NCBI GenBank assembly: GCA_947174995.1
Contig: CAMWLC010000021.1
Coordinates: forward strand, 1-43,370
Reading direction: 5' to 3'
Origin: an uncultured Porphyromonadaceae bacterium
GTDB taxonomy: Bacteria > Bacteroidota > Bacteroidia > Bacteroidales > Muribaculaceae
Length of the DNA stretch: 43,370 nt
Shown here: piece after piece, positions 33,243 to 41,419 of the stretch
Position numbering within the stretch: position 1 is the stretch's first letter
Layout of the letters: the number at the start of each line of letters is the position of its first letter
The notes under the pieces: model-generated
Databases searched by the model: none
Told to the model about the DNA's origin: nothing
Seen by the model: the letters and a program-made list of their open reading frames with translations, nothing else
Translations under genes and position numbers: made by a program

Positions 33243-34691
33243 ATGGACAGAAAACAGCGCATGGCATTGAGAAAATCTATGGCTGCGGTCAACCTCAATG
33301 AGTCGGCCAGGGCTCTTGACAGGGCAATGCGTATGGCCGGTGTGACATCTTCCGACAAGGAATCATTCCTCAACTGGGCCGTCGGCTCGCTGTGGAGGAC
33401 ATTCAAAGATGAACGTATGAACCAGAGAATAATGATAGAAAATGAGGTTCGAGGACTCGGCCTCAGGTTTCCTAACGGCACCGTAAGGAAAGAGTATTCC
33501 GTTTTCTTCCGGCTTCCGGTCGACAAGATTTCCGACATCACGCTTTCCGGAGCCGATGAACTCGGGCTTGTGTTTGCAGCCGGAGAGGATGGACTCTGCT
33601 CTCTGAGCGGCAAACCCCGCACAGCCGGCGATTTCACCCTCAGGCTGCGTTACAGAACGGTGGAGGGAGAGCCGGTGTCGGAACTCGCAATTCCGGTAGC
33701 GTTCAATCCCGACCCGAGAGAACTCTGGCACAATATCCCCACGGATCCCGACATCCCGTATTACAAACCGGACTGTGATTCGGAATATGTAAAGGTTGAA
33801 GCCGGAGCGGACGGCGCCCCGAGGAAAGACATCGTGGCCGCGAGTCAGCGGGGACGCAGTCATGCCCGGGAGGGAAAGGCGCGAGACGACCATTTCAGCC
33901 TGTTTCATTGCAATGATTCGGACTGGTATATCATCGCCGTGGCGGATGGCGCCGGGTCCGCCAAATATTCCCGCAAGGGCTCGGAGGTGGCCTGCAAGAC
34001 CGTGATTGACCACTGCAAGAACCTTCTTGCCGACAATCCCGGTTTCGAGGCTTCCATCCGAGAGTATGAGGCGGACCGGGAAAATCAGGATAAGCGAACG
34101 ACTGTCACCCGTCAAGTTATCGACATCATTTACACTGGAGCGATGAAAGCCCACGAAGCCGTTAAGAAGGTAGCCGAGGCAAATGATGAGGCCAAGCTCA
34201 AAGATTTTGCGACGACACTGATGTTTGCCGTGTGCAAGAAATACGATTTCGGATGGTTTATCGCATCTTTTTGGGTCGGCGACGGCGCGATGTGCCTCTT
34301 CGATGAAAAAACCAAAACTGCCAAACTCCTCGGCACTCCGGATGAGGGAGAGTTCTCGGGACAGACCCGGTTTCTGACAATGCCCGAGATTTTCAGGGAC
34401 CCGGAAGTGGTAAGTAAACGTCTGCGCATGTCTATCGTCACGGACTTCACAGCCCTTTTCCTGATGACCGACGGGGTGTCCGACCCGATGTTCGAGACCG
34501 ACAGGAATCTCAATGACTACACCAAGTGGGAGGAGTTTTACAATAAACTCAGTAGCGGTTTCCCGGACGACGAAATAAAGGGCGTGGACCTCTCTGACGA
34601 CAACGAGACTGCCGAAGAGCGTCTTTTGGGCTGGCTCGACTTCTGGAGTCCCGGCAACCACGATGACCGGACAATAGCAATCCTCTATTAA
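33243..34691 (+). CDS. PP2C-type serine/threonine phosphatase with N-terminal Ig-like domain
   Basis: 482-aa protein phosphatase, second member of the TerY-phosphatase-kinase triad. After an N-terminal helical part, residues ~75-165 look like a beta-sandwich (LSGADELGLVF, GKPRTAGDFTLRLRYR, an Ig-like putative-binding pattern). The PP2C core then shows all metal ligands: R214-D215-D216, D235-G236 (VADGAGSA), D410-G411 with D414 (MTDGVSDPM), and D474-D475 (NHDDRTIAIL). A functional Mn/Mg-dependent phosphatase is expected. Start ATG 33243; a GTG at 33225 would overlap the TerY3 end. Confidence 0.93.
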   Translation: MDRKQRMALRKSMAAVNLNESARALDRAMRMAGVTSSDKESFLNWAVGSLWRTFKDERMNQRIMIENEVRGLGLRFPNGTVRKEYSVFFRLPVDKISDITLSGADELGLVFAAGEDGLCSLSGKPRTAGDFTLRLRYRTVEGEPVSELAIPVAFNPDPRELWHNIPTDPDIPYYKPDCDSEYVKVEAGADGAPRKDIVAASQRGRSHAREGKARDDHFSLFHCNDSDWYIIAVADGAGSAKYSRKGSEVACKTVIDHCKNLLADNPGFEASIREYEADRENQDKRTTVTRQVIDIIYTGAMKAHEAVKKVAEANDEAKLKDFATTLMFAVCKKYDFGWFIASFWVGDGAMCLFDEKTKTAKLLGTPDEGEFSGQTRFLTMPEIFRDPEVVSKRLRMSIVTDFTALFLMTDGVSDPMFETDRNLNDYTKWEEFYNKLSSGFPDDEIKGVDLSDDNETAEERLLGWLDFWSPGNHDDRTIAILY

Positions 34692-34703
34692 AAAGCACGC
34701 GTT

Positions 34704-36185
34704 ATGGCACAGACAATCAAACTGACGGCGACCGACGGCACTCCCGTGGAGTTCGTGGATGAAGTAATCGGCAGCGGCGCGATGAAGGATGTCTATTTCA
34801 GCCCGGACAGGAGTTATGTGGTGGGATTCTTCCGTAATACGCAGGATGCCAATGCCAAGGACAGGCTCCAGAATATCGTGGGGAAATACCGCGACAAGAT
34901 TTTCGGTCAGATCGGCGGAGACTATTGGGAAAATCTCTTCTGCTGGCCCACGAAAATTGTGGAATGGAATGGTAAGCTGGGCATCGTGTGCCCGGCTTAC
35001 CAGAAGCATTTTTTCTTCAAGGACGGAATGTTCAAGGGGAAGGAGAAGGAGGGGAAATGGTTCGCATCCGCCAAACTGCGCAACAAATTCCTCACCCCCG
35101 CCCAAAAAGGGACCTGGCTCACGCATTATCATCTCTGCCTTCAGATAGCCCGCGCTGTCCGAAGGCTCCACGCCGCGGGCCTCGCCCATTCCGACCTCTC
35201 CTACAAGAATGTGCTCGTTGACCCTGAGAGCGGTCGCGCGGCCGTCATAGACTGCGACGGCCTGGTGGTGCCCGGCAAATATCCCCCTGATGTAGTGGGT
35301 ACGCCCGATTTCATCGCGCCCGAGGTGCTTCAGACCCGCTCCCTGAAAGTCGGAGAGCCGGGGAAGAAACTCCCGAGTATCCAGACTGACCGTCACGCCC
35401 TGGCAGTATTGATATACATGTATCTGCTCAACCGTCATCCTCTGCGCGGAGGCAAGGTCAACGATCTGGATGCAGCCCGCGACGAGGAGCTGTCGATGGG
35501 TGAAAAGGCCCTCTTTGTGGAACATCCCACCGACCTCAGCAACAGACCCAAGCTCAAGAATCTTGCTCCGTCCGAACTGCCGCAGGGTGATGTCGGGAAA
35601 CGCCCTTATACCATTTGCGGCCCCTATCTCAAGGAGCTGTTTGACCGCGCTTTCATCGACGGACTGCACGACCCTGCGAAACGCCCCACGGCCGACGAAT
35701 GGGAAAACGCTTTGGTCAAGACCACCGACCTCATGCAGCCGTGTCAGAATCCCGACTGCGAGGCACATTGGTTCGTGTTCGACAATTCGACCAAACCCAA
35801 GTGTCCCTTCTGCGGCACCGAGTATCACGGTCAGCTCCCCGTGCTCAACCTTTACTACTCTCCCGCCAAAGGGAAGTTTCTTCCCGAGAACTATCGCCTG
35901 ATGGTCTATGACAAGCAATCGCTCTATATGTGGCACGTCAACCGTTTCATCACTCCCAACGAGCGCACCAAGCCGGATGACAAGAAGCCGGTTGGCGATT
36001 TCCATTTCCATAACGGCAAGTGGATTCTCATCAACCGTCGCCTCCCCGATATGTGGGATGTCACGGAGCAACCCAAGCGTCAGGTCAAAATCGGAGAATA
36101 TGTGGAACTCACGGAGGGGCGTAAAATACTCCTATCCGGAGAGGATGGCGGTCGCCTCATCGTGGTACAGCTCGTAAGCAATTAG
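34704..36185 (+). CDS. Atypical protein kinase with zinc ribbon (TerY-P kinase)
   Basis: 493-aa cytoplasmic kinase-like protein. The glycine loop is GSGAMKDVY (23-31), catalytic HSD-LSYKN is H162-N169 with D164 and N169, the metal-binding DFG counterpart is D183-C-D185, and APE is 205-207. The beta-3 strand reads YVVGFFR (38-44), with no lysine where VAIK would place it. After the kinase fold a zinc ribbon C347-C352-C367-C370 (CQNPDC, CPFC) follows, then a beta-rich tail (~380-493). It starts 12 bp after the phosphatase, completing the triad; it presumably phosphorylates TerY or TerD partners, which is inference. Confidence 0.9.
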   Translation: MAQTIKLTATDGTPVEFVDEVIGSGAMKDVYFSPDRSYVVGFFRNTQDANAKDRLQNIVGKYRDKIFGQIGGDYWENLFCWPTKIVEWNGKLGIVCPAYQKHFFFKDGMFKGKEKEGKWFASAKLRNKFLTPAQKGTWLTHYHLCLQIARAVRRLHAAGLAHSDLSYKNVLVDPESGRAAVIDCDGLVVPGKYPPDVVGTPDFIAPEVLQTRSLKVGEPGKKLPSIQTDRHALAVLIYMYLLNRHPLRGGKVNDLDAARDEELSMGEKALFVEHPTDLSNRPKLKNLAPSELPQGDVGKRPYTICGPYLKELFDRAFIDGLHDPAKRPTADEWENALVKTTDLMQPCQNPDCEAHWFVFDNSTKPKCPFCGTEYHGQLPVLNLYYSPAKGKFLPENYRLMVYDKQSLYMWHVNRFITPNERTKPDDKKPVGDFHFHNGKWILINRRLPDMWDVTEQPKRQVKIGEYVELTEGRKILLSGEDGGRLIVVQLVSN

Positions 36186-36188
36186 CAG

Positions 36189-37016
36189 ATGGGAAAATGC
36201 AAGTATTGCGGGGAGGACGCGGGATTCTTCCAAGGCAAACATGCCGAATGTGAGCGACTCCATCGTGATGGAGTTGCCCGCATAAGGGACATATTGGCTT
36301 CCTGCTTCCAAAACAGGGAAGATTTCTATCTTCATCAGAATGAGATCCGGAGCATTTGTCGGGATGCTTTCGTTTCGGAGGATGTGTGTCGCGGGATATA
36401 TTGCGAGACGTTTGACGCCGCGATAGAGAAATATCTTGACGATGGAGTCATAGATGCCGGAGAGGAAAGAACGGTGGCCCGCTTCTTGCAATTCACGGGG
36501 CTGTCCCAGCAGGTTCTCAATGCCAATAAATCGTTGGAGAAAGTGGTGCAGTCAAAGGTGCTCCGGGAACTGCTTAACGGCCGAGTGCCCTCTCCCCGTA
36601 TCACCATCTCCGGAAGTTTTCCTTTCATGCTTAGCAGAAATGAGCATCTGATATGGCTGTTCCGCGATGTCACGTTGCAGATGCAGAAAGTGCGCCGCGA
36701 AACTGTAGGCAGGACAAGCGGTTTCAATTTTCGCGTATGCAAGGGGGTGTATTACCGCACGGGACGTTTCCGGGGACGACCGGTGGAGACCACCTATATG
36801 GAGCGCATAGGCACCGGAAGCGTTTGTCTCACCGACAGGAACCTCTATTTCCATTGCACCGAAAAGACACTGAAGATTCCCTTCGACAAAATCCTCTCTC
36901 TCGAGCCTTACTCCAACGGTCTTGTCCTGCAGAAGGATGGCGCCAACGACAAGCCGATGTTCTTCGAGAATCTTGACAGCTGGTTTTGTTATAACGTCAT
37001 TTCCAATTTAAAATGA
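36189..37016 (+). CDS. Zinc-knuckle and PH-like protein of the Ter island
   Basis: 275-aa protein, 3 bp after the kinase stop. The first residues form a C4-C7-H18-C21 cluster (MGKCKYCGEDAGF), a small metal-binding knuckle. A helical middle (25-150) follows, with no known motif. The last ~100 residues resemble a bacterial PH/GRAM-like domain: a strand pair TGSVCLTDRNLYFHCT, IPFDKILSLEPYSNGLVL, then FFENLDSWFCYNVI. The end pattern (I-P-F-D-K-I-L and L-T-D-x-x-L-Y-F) is typical of such domains. A lipid- or protein-binding adaptor for the triad is a guess. Confidence 0.8.
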   Translation: MGKCKYCGEDAGFFQGKHAECERLHRDGVARIRDILASCFQNREDFYLHQNEIRSICRDAFVSEDVCRGIYCETFDAAIEKYLDDGVIDAGEERTVARFLQFTGLSQQVLNANKSLEKVVQSKVLRELLNGRVPSPRITISGSFPFMLSRNEHLIWLFRDVTLQMQKVRRETVGRTSGFNFRVCKGVYYRTGRFRGRPVETTYMERIGTGSVCLTDRNLYFHCTEKTLKIPFDKILSLEPYSNGLVLQKDGANDKPMFFENLDSWFCYNVISNLK

Positions 37017-37022
37017 GCCTCC

Positions 37023-38423
37023 ATGTTGAAAAGTCATAAAGTGGCTATTGCCCGAATATTAGCAGACCTTGTGAAGGCCGACCGCATTGTCGACACGCGC
37101 GAGATGGAGTGCTGGCGAAACCTCTGTCTCAAATACGGTATTGACCGTAACATCCGCAACGAGACACGCGGTGTGACCCTGGCCGATGCGCTCGCCGCGA
37201 TTTGTGATTCGGGAATAAGGGGGTTGCGTGACGACCTACTCTTCGACTGCCGCTCCATGACGGTCTCCGACGGGTTCTGTGCCCATTCGGAAGCCCTGCT
37301 GATGATCGCGCTCTCCGTACTTCTGGATTCGTCACACCCCTGCAGCGGAGAGATAATCTCGATTCCGAGGGCCGGATTCAACATAGAAATCGCTACTGCC
37401 CTCTACATCGAGGGCAGTTATGACCTACGGACTAATGAGGCCATTCAGACCCATTACCGCTCCATATTCAAGGAGTTGCAGTTGGCCGGATTCCATTTCA
37501 TCTATATTCCTAAGATAATAGAGCATTACCGCCACACCGATCCTGTGCTCCTCAAGGACATACTCTCCTTCCTGGCACCCTCGATCAGTGACGCCGGACT
37601 CGACACTACTTACAGAAACCTCATGAACATGACTACCGAGGGCTTCTGCAAGGATCTGCTCTGCAACAAGTGCGGCATCACGCAGCTGCGCGACACGGTG
37701 CCCTCCCTACTCATCAAGACAGGCAACAGCTATGTGGGCGAGGCCCCCTACGCCAATTACCTGAGGATAAACGTGGACGAGAATATAATGGCCACGGTAA
37801 GGACATTCGTGGACCGATTCACGGAGATGCTGAGTGTGGACACGTATGTGGTCAGCACCTCGGAGGAGAAAGCGAGCCAGTTTCATTTCCACGGCTTTTA
37901 CAAGCAACTGCTCGACATATTCCTCGTGCGCCGCAATATCCGGAGCACCATTCTTCTCAATCCTTATAAGGAGGAAATCCTGTTTCCGGACATTGATTCA
38001 AAGGCCATGGGCATCCACCGCAGGGAGAGGGCTCTGTATTCCCTCCTGCTTTGCCAGGGCAAGGAGGGCATAGATTTCACCCTCCCGCGATCAGCCGATG
38101 CGCTGGCTAGTTACAATCGCCGCATGAAGCGTATTCAGCAAAGATATGCCATACTCTACGGGATGTTCGGAGGCGAGAGGGAGAACGCTCCCGACCTGAG
38201 TGTCCCCGAAATCCGCCGACCGATTTTCAGCTGTCTCAAACGCTCGCTGAAAAATCTCAAGGGCCTGTACAATCCCGGGGATTACAGCATCACGAAAGGG
38301 CCTGACGGTGTGTTTGCCGTTCACATCGAGCCGGAACTCGTTTATGTGAGCCAACTTCATGGCACCGAACCCGTGCCGTTGAGGGAGTCGGAGATGTACC
38401 GCAGGTGGTCACAGATAAAATGA
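37023..38423 (+). CDS. Ter-island protein with TerB-like N-terminus
   Basis: 466-aa protein ending the island. Residues ~5-95 read as a TerB-like helical bundle: IARILADLVKADRIVDTREMECW recalls the metal-binding D/E-rich helices of TerB, and LLMIALSVLLD matches a later helix. The remaining ~370 residues match nothing I recognise. They include paired helices (FCKDLLCNKCGIT), a long helix around SYNRRMKRIQQRYAILYGMF and a beta-rich close. Six bp after the PH-like gene, so same operon. The N-terminal label is moderate confidence, the rest unknown. Confidence 0.65.
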   Translation: MLKSHKVAIARILADLVKADRIVDTREMECWRNLCLKYGIDRNIRNETRGVTLADALAAICDSGIRGLRDDLLFDCRSMTVSDGFCAHSEALLMIALSVLLDSSHPCSGEIISIPRAGFNIEIATALYIEGSYDLRTNEAIQTHYRSIFKELQLAGFHFIYIPKIIEHYRHTDPVLLKDILSFLAPSISDAGLDTTYRNLMNMTTEGFCKDLLCNKCGITQLRDTVPSLLIKTGNSYVGEAPYANYLRINVDENIMATVRTFVDRFTEMLSVDTYVVSTSEEKASQFHFHGFYKQLLDIFLVRRNIRSTILLNPYKEEILFPDIDSKAMGIHRRERALYSLLLCQGKEGIDFTLPRSADALASYNRRMKRIQQRYAILYGMFGGERENAPDLSVPEIRRPIFSCLKRSLKNLKGLYNPGDYSITKGPDGVFAVHIEPELVYVSQLHGTEPVPLRESEMYRRWSQIK

Positions 38424-38466
38424 CTAAAGTTTAATGAGAATGCCCGAAAACTTCGTCATGAGACTC
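38424..38466. other. Short spacer after Ter island
   Basis: 43 bp between the last Ter gene and element B. No hairpin terminator for the operon was seen here, so transcription may run into element B. Confidence 0.4.
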
Positions 38467-38784
38467 AGGCCCCATCTCACAAAAAATGAGGGTCGCCAGG
38501 GTCGCAGGGTTGGATCGATTTTTGTCATTTGAGCGAAGGAGCATAGCGGGCTATGTGACTGAGCCAAATGACAAAAATCGACCAAGCCTGCGAGACTTTG
38601 GGTAACATGCGGTTGTCTTCACCAAATGATGCTGCACTCTGCATCTGGCTGCATTGTCCGGCTTTGGACGGTGATTTCCGCATGCCTCATCGGTCACGAT
38701 GCCCGCATCGCTCCCTCTTCGGAATACGAAAATCCCTCGCCCAAAGCCGCCCTGGTGACCCTCATTTTTTGTGAGATGGGGCCT
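38467..38784. mobile_element. MITE-like element B (318 bp, non-coding)
   Basis: Terminal inverted repeats of 35 bp: 38467-38501 and 38750-38784, identical except one base. An internal perfect 16-bp inverted repeat (38515-38530 with 38566-38581) encloses the 30-nt core 38535-38564, which matches the core of element A at 27 of 30 positions. No coding frame fits. One lone copy of the right end lies at 5147-5171. No obvious target-site duplication. A mobile or REP-like non-autonomous element is the best reading. Confidence 0.75.
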
Positions 38785-38787
38785 TAA

Positions 38788-38865
38788 TTTCCCATTGACG
38801 AGCGGAAGTGCTATGAAATGGGCAGGCGACTTGTGGCCAAGGCAAAGGAATTGAATCTCGTTTGA
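38788..38865 (+). pseudogene. Possible 3' remnant of a flavodoxin-like gene
   Basis: Immediately beside element B, one frame reads 25 residues with protein-like composition (FPIDERKCYEMGRRLVAK and so on) up to a TGA, like the C-terminal helix of flavodoxin/NAD(P)H reductase proteins. There is no start or upstream part; the element interrupts it. Without a database match this stays tentative. Confidence 0.3.
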
Positions 38866-38915
38866 TCGTCGAGAACTTTCTGGGCCGACTTTGAAATCCA
38901 TTCATGTCGGGTCTC

Positions 38916-39821
38916 TTATTCCTTTGAGCGCCGCTCGCAGTATTCCGACGGCGTCTCGCCCGTGATTTTCTTAAAGGAGCGTGAGAAATGCTGCGGATAA
39001 TCAAAGCCTAAGGAATAAGCCACTTCGGATGAGTTCATTCCTGACATGAGACGGTTCTTCGCAAGCCTCATCACATATTGCTTGATATGATGATTGGCTG
39101 TGTCCCCGGTGGCTTTCTTGATGACATCGCTGAAATAAGTCGGTGACATATTCAGCTGCTCCGAGCAATACTGCACTGTCGGTATGCCGTGCTTCAACTG
39201 CTTTTCCTCTTCAAAATAATCCTTCAACAGTTTTTCAAAGCGGGTGAGGATGTCATTGTTGATGATGGTTCTTGATTCGAACTGGCGGTTGTAGAATCTC
39301 TGGGCATACCGCAGCACGAGATTTATGAATCCGGCTATAATCCGGTTCTGCATGGCATCGGCCGGAAACCGCAGCTCATTTCTTATCTGCATGAACAGTC
39401 CGATGATGATGTTCCTTTCCTCCTCGGACATGTGCAAGGCCTCGTTTATGCTGTAATCAAAATATGAAAAGTTCCTCATATCCTTCTCGAGACCGGTCCC
39501 CTGCAATATGTCGGGATGAAACAGGAGCGCCCAGCCGGTGAGATTCACAAGCCGGCCGTCATCTTCCCTGCCTCCCGTCTGACCCGGGGCGACACATATC
39601 AGCGTACCCTTGGAATAATCATATTTCCCTGTGCCGTACGCCAAATCGAAGTCATCCTCTTTCCCTTGAAGGAAGAGTCCGTACACCTCGTAGCGGTTAA
39701 GGCTGTATCGCACGGGCGACAGCTCAGTGAAATTTATCACGCTTACCAGCTCATGGGTATCGATCTGGCCCAGGTGTAAACTGTAATCGGAAGGCTTGCT
39801 TACGTGAAGGATTTTGCTCAT
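38916..39821 (-). CDS. AraC-family transcriptional regulator
   Basis: 301-aa regulator. The C-terminal ~100 residues form the double helix-turn-helix of AraC/XylS (NRLMSGMNSSEVAYSLGFD, then YPQHFSRSFKKITGETPSEY). The N-terminal ~180 residues form a cupin-like ligand-sensing domain. I use ATG 39821; an in-frame ATG at 39893 would add 24 residues unlike the family. A minus-strand -7 box TATATTTG (complement of 39851-39858) lies upstream. It is divergent from the redox cluster beginning at 40.0 kb and probably controls it. Confidence 0.9.
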   Translation of the reverse strand: MSKILHVSKPSDYSLHLGQIDTHELVSVINFTELSPVRYSLNRYEVYGLFLQGKEDDFDLAYGTGKYDYSKGTLICVAPGQTGGREDDGRLVNLTGWALLFHPDILQGTGLEKDMRNFSYFDYSINEALHMSEEERNIIIGLFMQIRNELRFPADAMQNRIIAGFINLVLRYAQRFYNRQFESRTIINNDILTRFEKLLKDYFEEEKQLKHGIPTVQYCSEQLNMSPTYFSDVIKKATGDTANHHIKQYVMRLAKNRLMSGMNSSEVAYSLGFDYPQHFSRSFKKITGETPSEYCERRSKE

Positions 39822-39953
39822 ATTGTGGCGAAGGTTACGGTTTCCAACCACAAATATACGAAAATTCTCTGAAATAATCTGTCGTAAGGGCAATACTTGA
39901 GAAATTGTTTAGACCGCAGTAATATTTGTCACTTATTTCTCATCGAGATTATC

Positions 39954-39961
39954 TAACTTTG
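39954..39961 (+). promoter_or_regulatory. -7 box of redox cluster
   Basis: TAACTTTG is a perfect TAnnTTTG. The nearest TTTG (39925-39928) is 25 nt upstream, longer than the 19-21 norm, which suits an activator-dependent promoter such as one run by the divergent AraC protein. Confidence 0.55.
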
Positions 39962-40022
39962 TGCCATGATCAGGTGGCTTTATCCTCCCTCTCGGAATAT
40001 GGCCATCAAGAGTAGAATCCAA

Positions 40023-40745
40023 ATGATGAAAAGAGTATTATTGTCACTCGCATTGATGGTGTATGCATTTGCTGTTCCGGCAAAGACCCTTGTGGTCTAT
40101 TACAGCTATACCAACAATGTGCGAGACATCGTTTCCGAACTGACACGCCGGATTGAGGCAGACGTAGTGCGAATCGAACCGGCTGAAAAGGGACTTGACT
40201 ATGCCGCCAACAACTACGCTATCGGCAGCACGTTGATCTCGGCTATCCGCGATAATCCCGGCGATGCATCTTCCTATCCTGCGATTGACCCCGTGAATGT
40301 CAATTTCGCCGATTATGAGTGCATCATCATCGGCGCCCCCCTGTGGTGGAGCAACATGGCCGCCCCGTTGCAGACCTATCTCTTCCACAATGGCGCGGCT
40401 ATGGCAGGAAAGAAGATCGGTCTTATCGTTTCGAGTGCAAGCAGCGGAATAAGCGGTGTGGAGGGTGACGCCAAGCGTCTTGTCCCACATGGAGACTTCC
40501 TTTCGCCGAGTCTGTGGATCCGTTCCTCACAGACATCCGATGCCTCATCCATGATATCGGAATGGCTGAAAACAATAGGCTACGTATCAATGACAGGGTT
40601 GAAGGATATTTCGGTAGACCAAAATACCGGAAAATATACCGTTTTCTCGGTTTCCGGAGCAAAAGTGGCGAAAGATGCATTATCATTGCAGAGCCTTGAA
40701 AAGGGGCTATATATCGTAAACGGAAAGAAAATTTGTTTAAAATAA
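40023..40745 (+). CDS. Secreted flavodoxin with T9SS-like C-terminal tail
   Basis: 240-aa flavodoxin-like protein. The signal peptide (about 1-20) ends FAVPAK, then LVVYYSYTNNVRDIV is the FMN-phosphate loop, and APLWWSNMAAPLQTYL and GLIVSSASSGIS follow. The last ~45 residues depart from the flavodoxin fold and read YTVFSVSGAKVAKDA...LEKGLYIVNGKKICLK, very like a type IX secretion C-terminal domain. I start at ATG 40023; an in-frame ATG at 39966 would add 19 residues before the signal. First gene of the AraC-linked cluster. Confidence 0.86.
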   Translation: MMKRVLLSLALMVYAFAVPAKTLVVYYSYTNNVRDIVSELTRRIEADVVRIEPAEKGLDYAANNYAIGSTLISAIRDNPGDASSYPAIDPVNVNFADYECIIIGAPLWWSNMAAPLQTYLFHNGAAMAGKKIGLIVSSASSGISGVEGDAKRLVPHGDFLSPSLWIRSSQTSDASSMISEWLKTIGYVSMTGLKDISVDQNTGKYTVFSVSGAKVAKDALSLQSLEKGLYIVNGKKICLK

Positions 40746-40752
40746 GCAAGAT

Positions 40753-40850
40753 ATGAAAACATTACCTTCACTCGCATTAGGGACATGGTCGTGGGTTCAT
40801 GAATGGCCGGCGGCGATGAGGTTGCTACGAAGGTGAAAATCGAAGAATAA
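40753..40850 (+). pseudogene. Aldo/keto reductase remnant
   Basis: One frame opens MKTLPSLALGTWSWV, the usual aldo/keto reductase start, and runs to a stop at 40836 in a garbled frame. A second frame from 40803 reads AGGDEVATKVKIEE and stops at 40850, matching the NGGDE(V) segment that normally follows GTWSWG. So an internal deletion joined two frames and the rest is lost. It lies between the flavodoxin and flavin reductase genes. Confidence 0.6.
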
Positions 40851-40852
40851 CT

Positions 40853-41419
40853 ATGGCTAAAAAAGTAAATTTGGGCTCAAGATTAGCCCTATACCCCACC
40901 CCTGTCACCGTAATCGGTGCGGATGTCAACGGCAAAGTAAATTGGATGGAACTTTCGCACATCGGGATAGTCAGCCATGACCGTGTGCTCGTAAGCATGG
41001 CCCAGGCTCACTACACTACCCCGGCTCTCGGCATAGGAAAACGCTTCTCTCTCAATCTCGTAAGCCCCGAGATGCTTGAAAAGGTCGATTATGTGGGCAG
41101 CGTTGACGGCGACAAGGAAGACAAGTCGGAGGTGTTTGAGTATCATCGCGGCGAGGCCGGTACTCCCGTCATTGACGAAGCGCCGCTGACTATGGAACTG
41201 GAGATTGTAGACATATACGAGTGTAACGGCTTCAACAACTTCATCTGCTCGATTGCCAACACTTACGTCAACGAGGATAACCTTGATGAAAACGGCAAGA
41301 TCGACTACAACATAATGCACACCGTACTCTTCGAGTTCCCGACATATTCCTACATCCTTTCGGGCGATGTAATCGGTAAGTGTCGCAAGATGCACGATAA
41401 CTGGAACAATAAGCACTGA
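40853..41419 (+). CDS. Flavin reductase-like (FMN split-barrel) protein
   Basis: 188-aa protein of the flavin reductase-like domain family. Landmarks: the opening VNLGSRLALYPTPVTVIGADV, where the first strand of the FMN-binding barrel lies, HYTTPALGIGKRFSLNLVSPEML (about 45-67) and a later C-G-N-F-x-x-F-I-C strand. It supplies reduced flavin or reduces quinones and similar compounds using NAD(P)H. It overlaps the next gene by one base (TGATG). Confidence 0.88.
   Translation: MAKKVNLGSRLALYPTPVTVIGADVNGKVNWMELSHIGIVSHDRVLVSMAQAHYTTPALGIGKRFSLNLVSPEMLEKVDYVGSVDGDKEDKSEVFEYHRGEAGTPVIDEAPLTMELEIVDIYECNGFNNFICSIANTYVNEDNLDENGKIDYNIMHTVLFEFPTYSYILSGDVIGKCRKMHDNWNNKH

Noticed and set aside
33363..36071. 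Very long open frame (902 aa) on the minus strand
   Set aside because: It is antisense to the phosphatase and kinase genes, whose motifs are clear; its translation has no recognisable domain.
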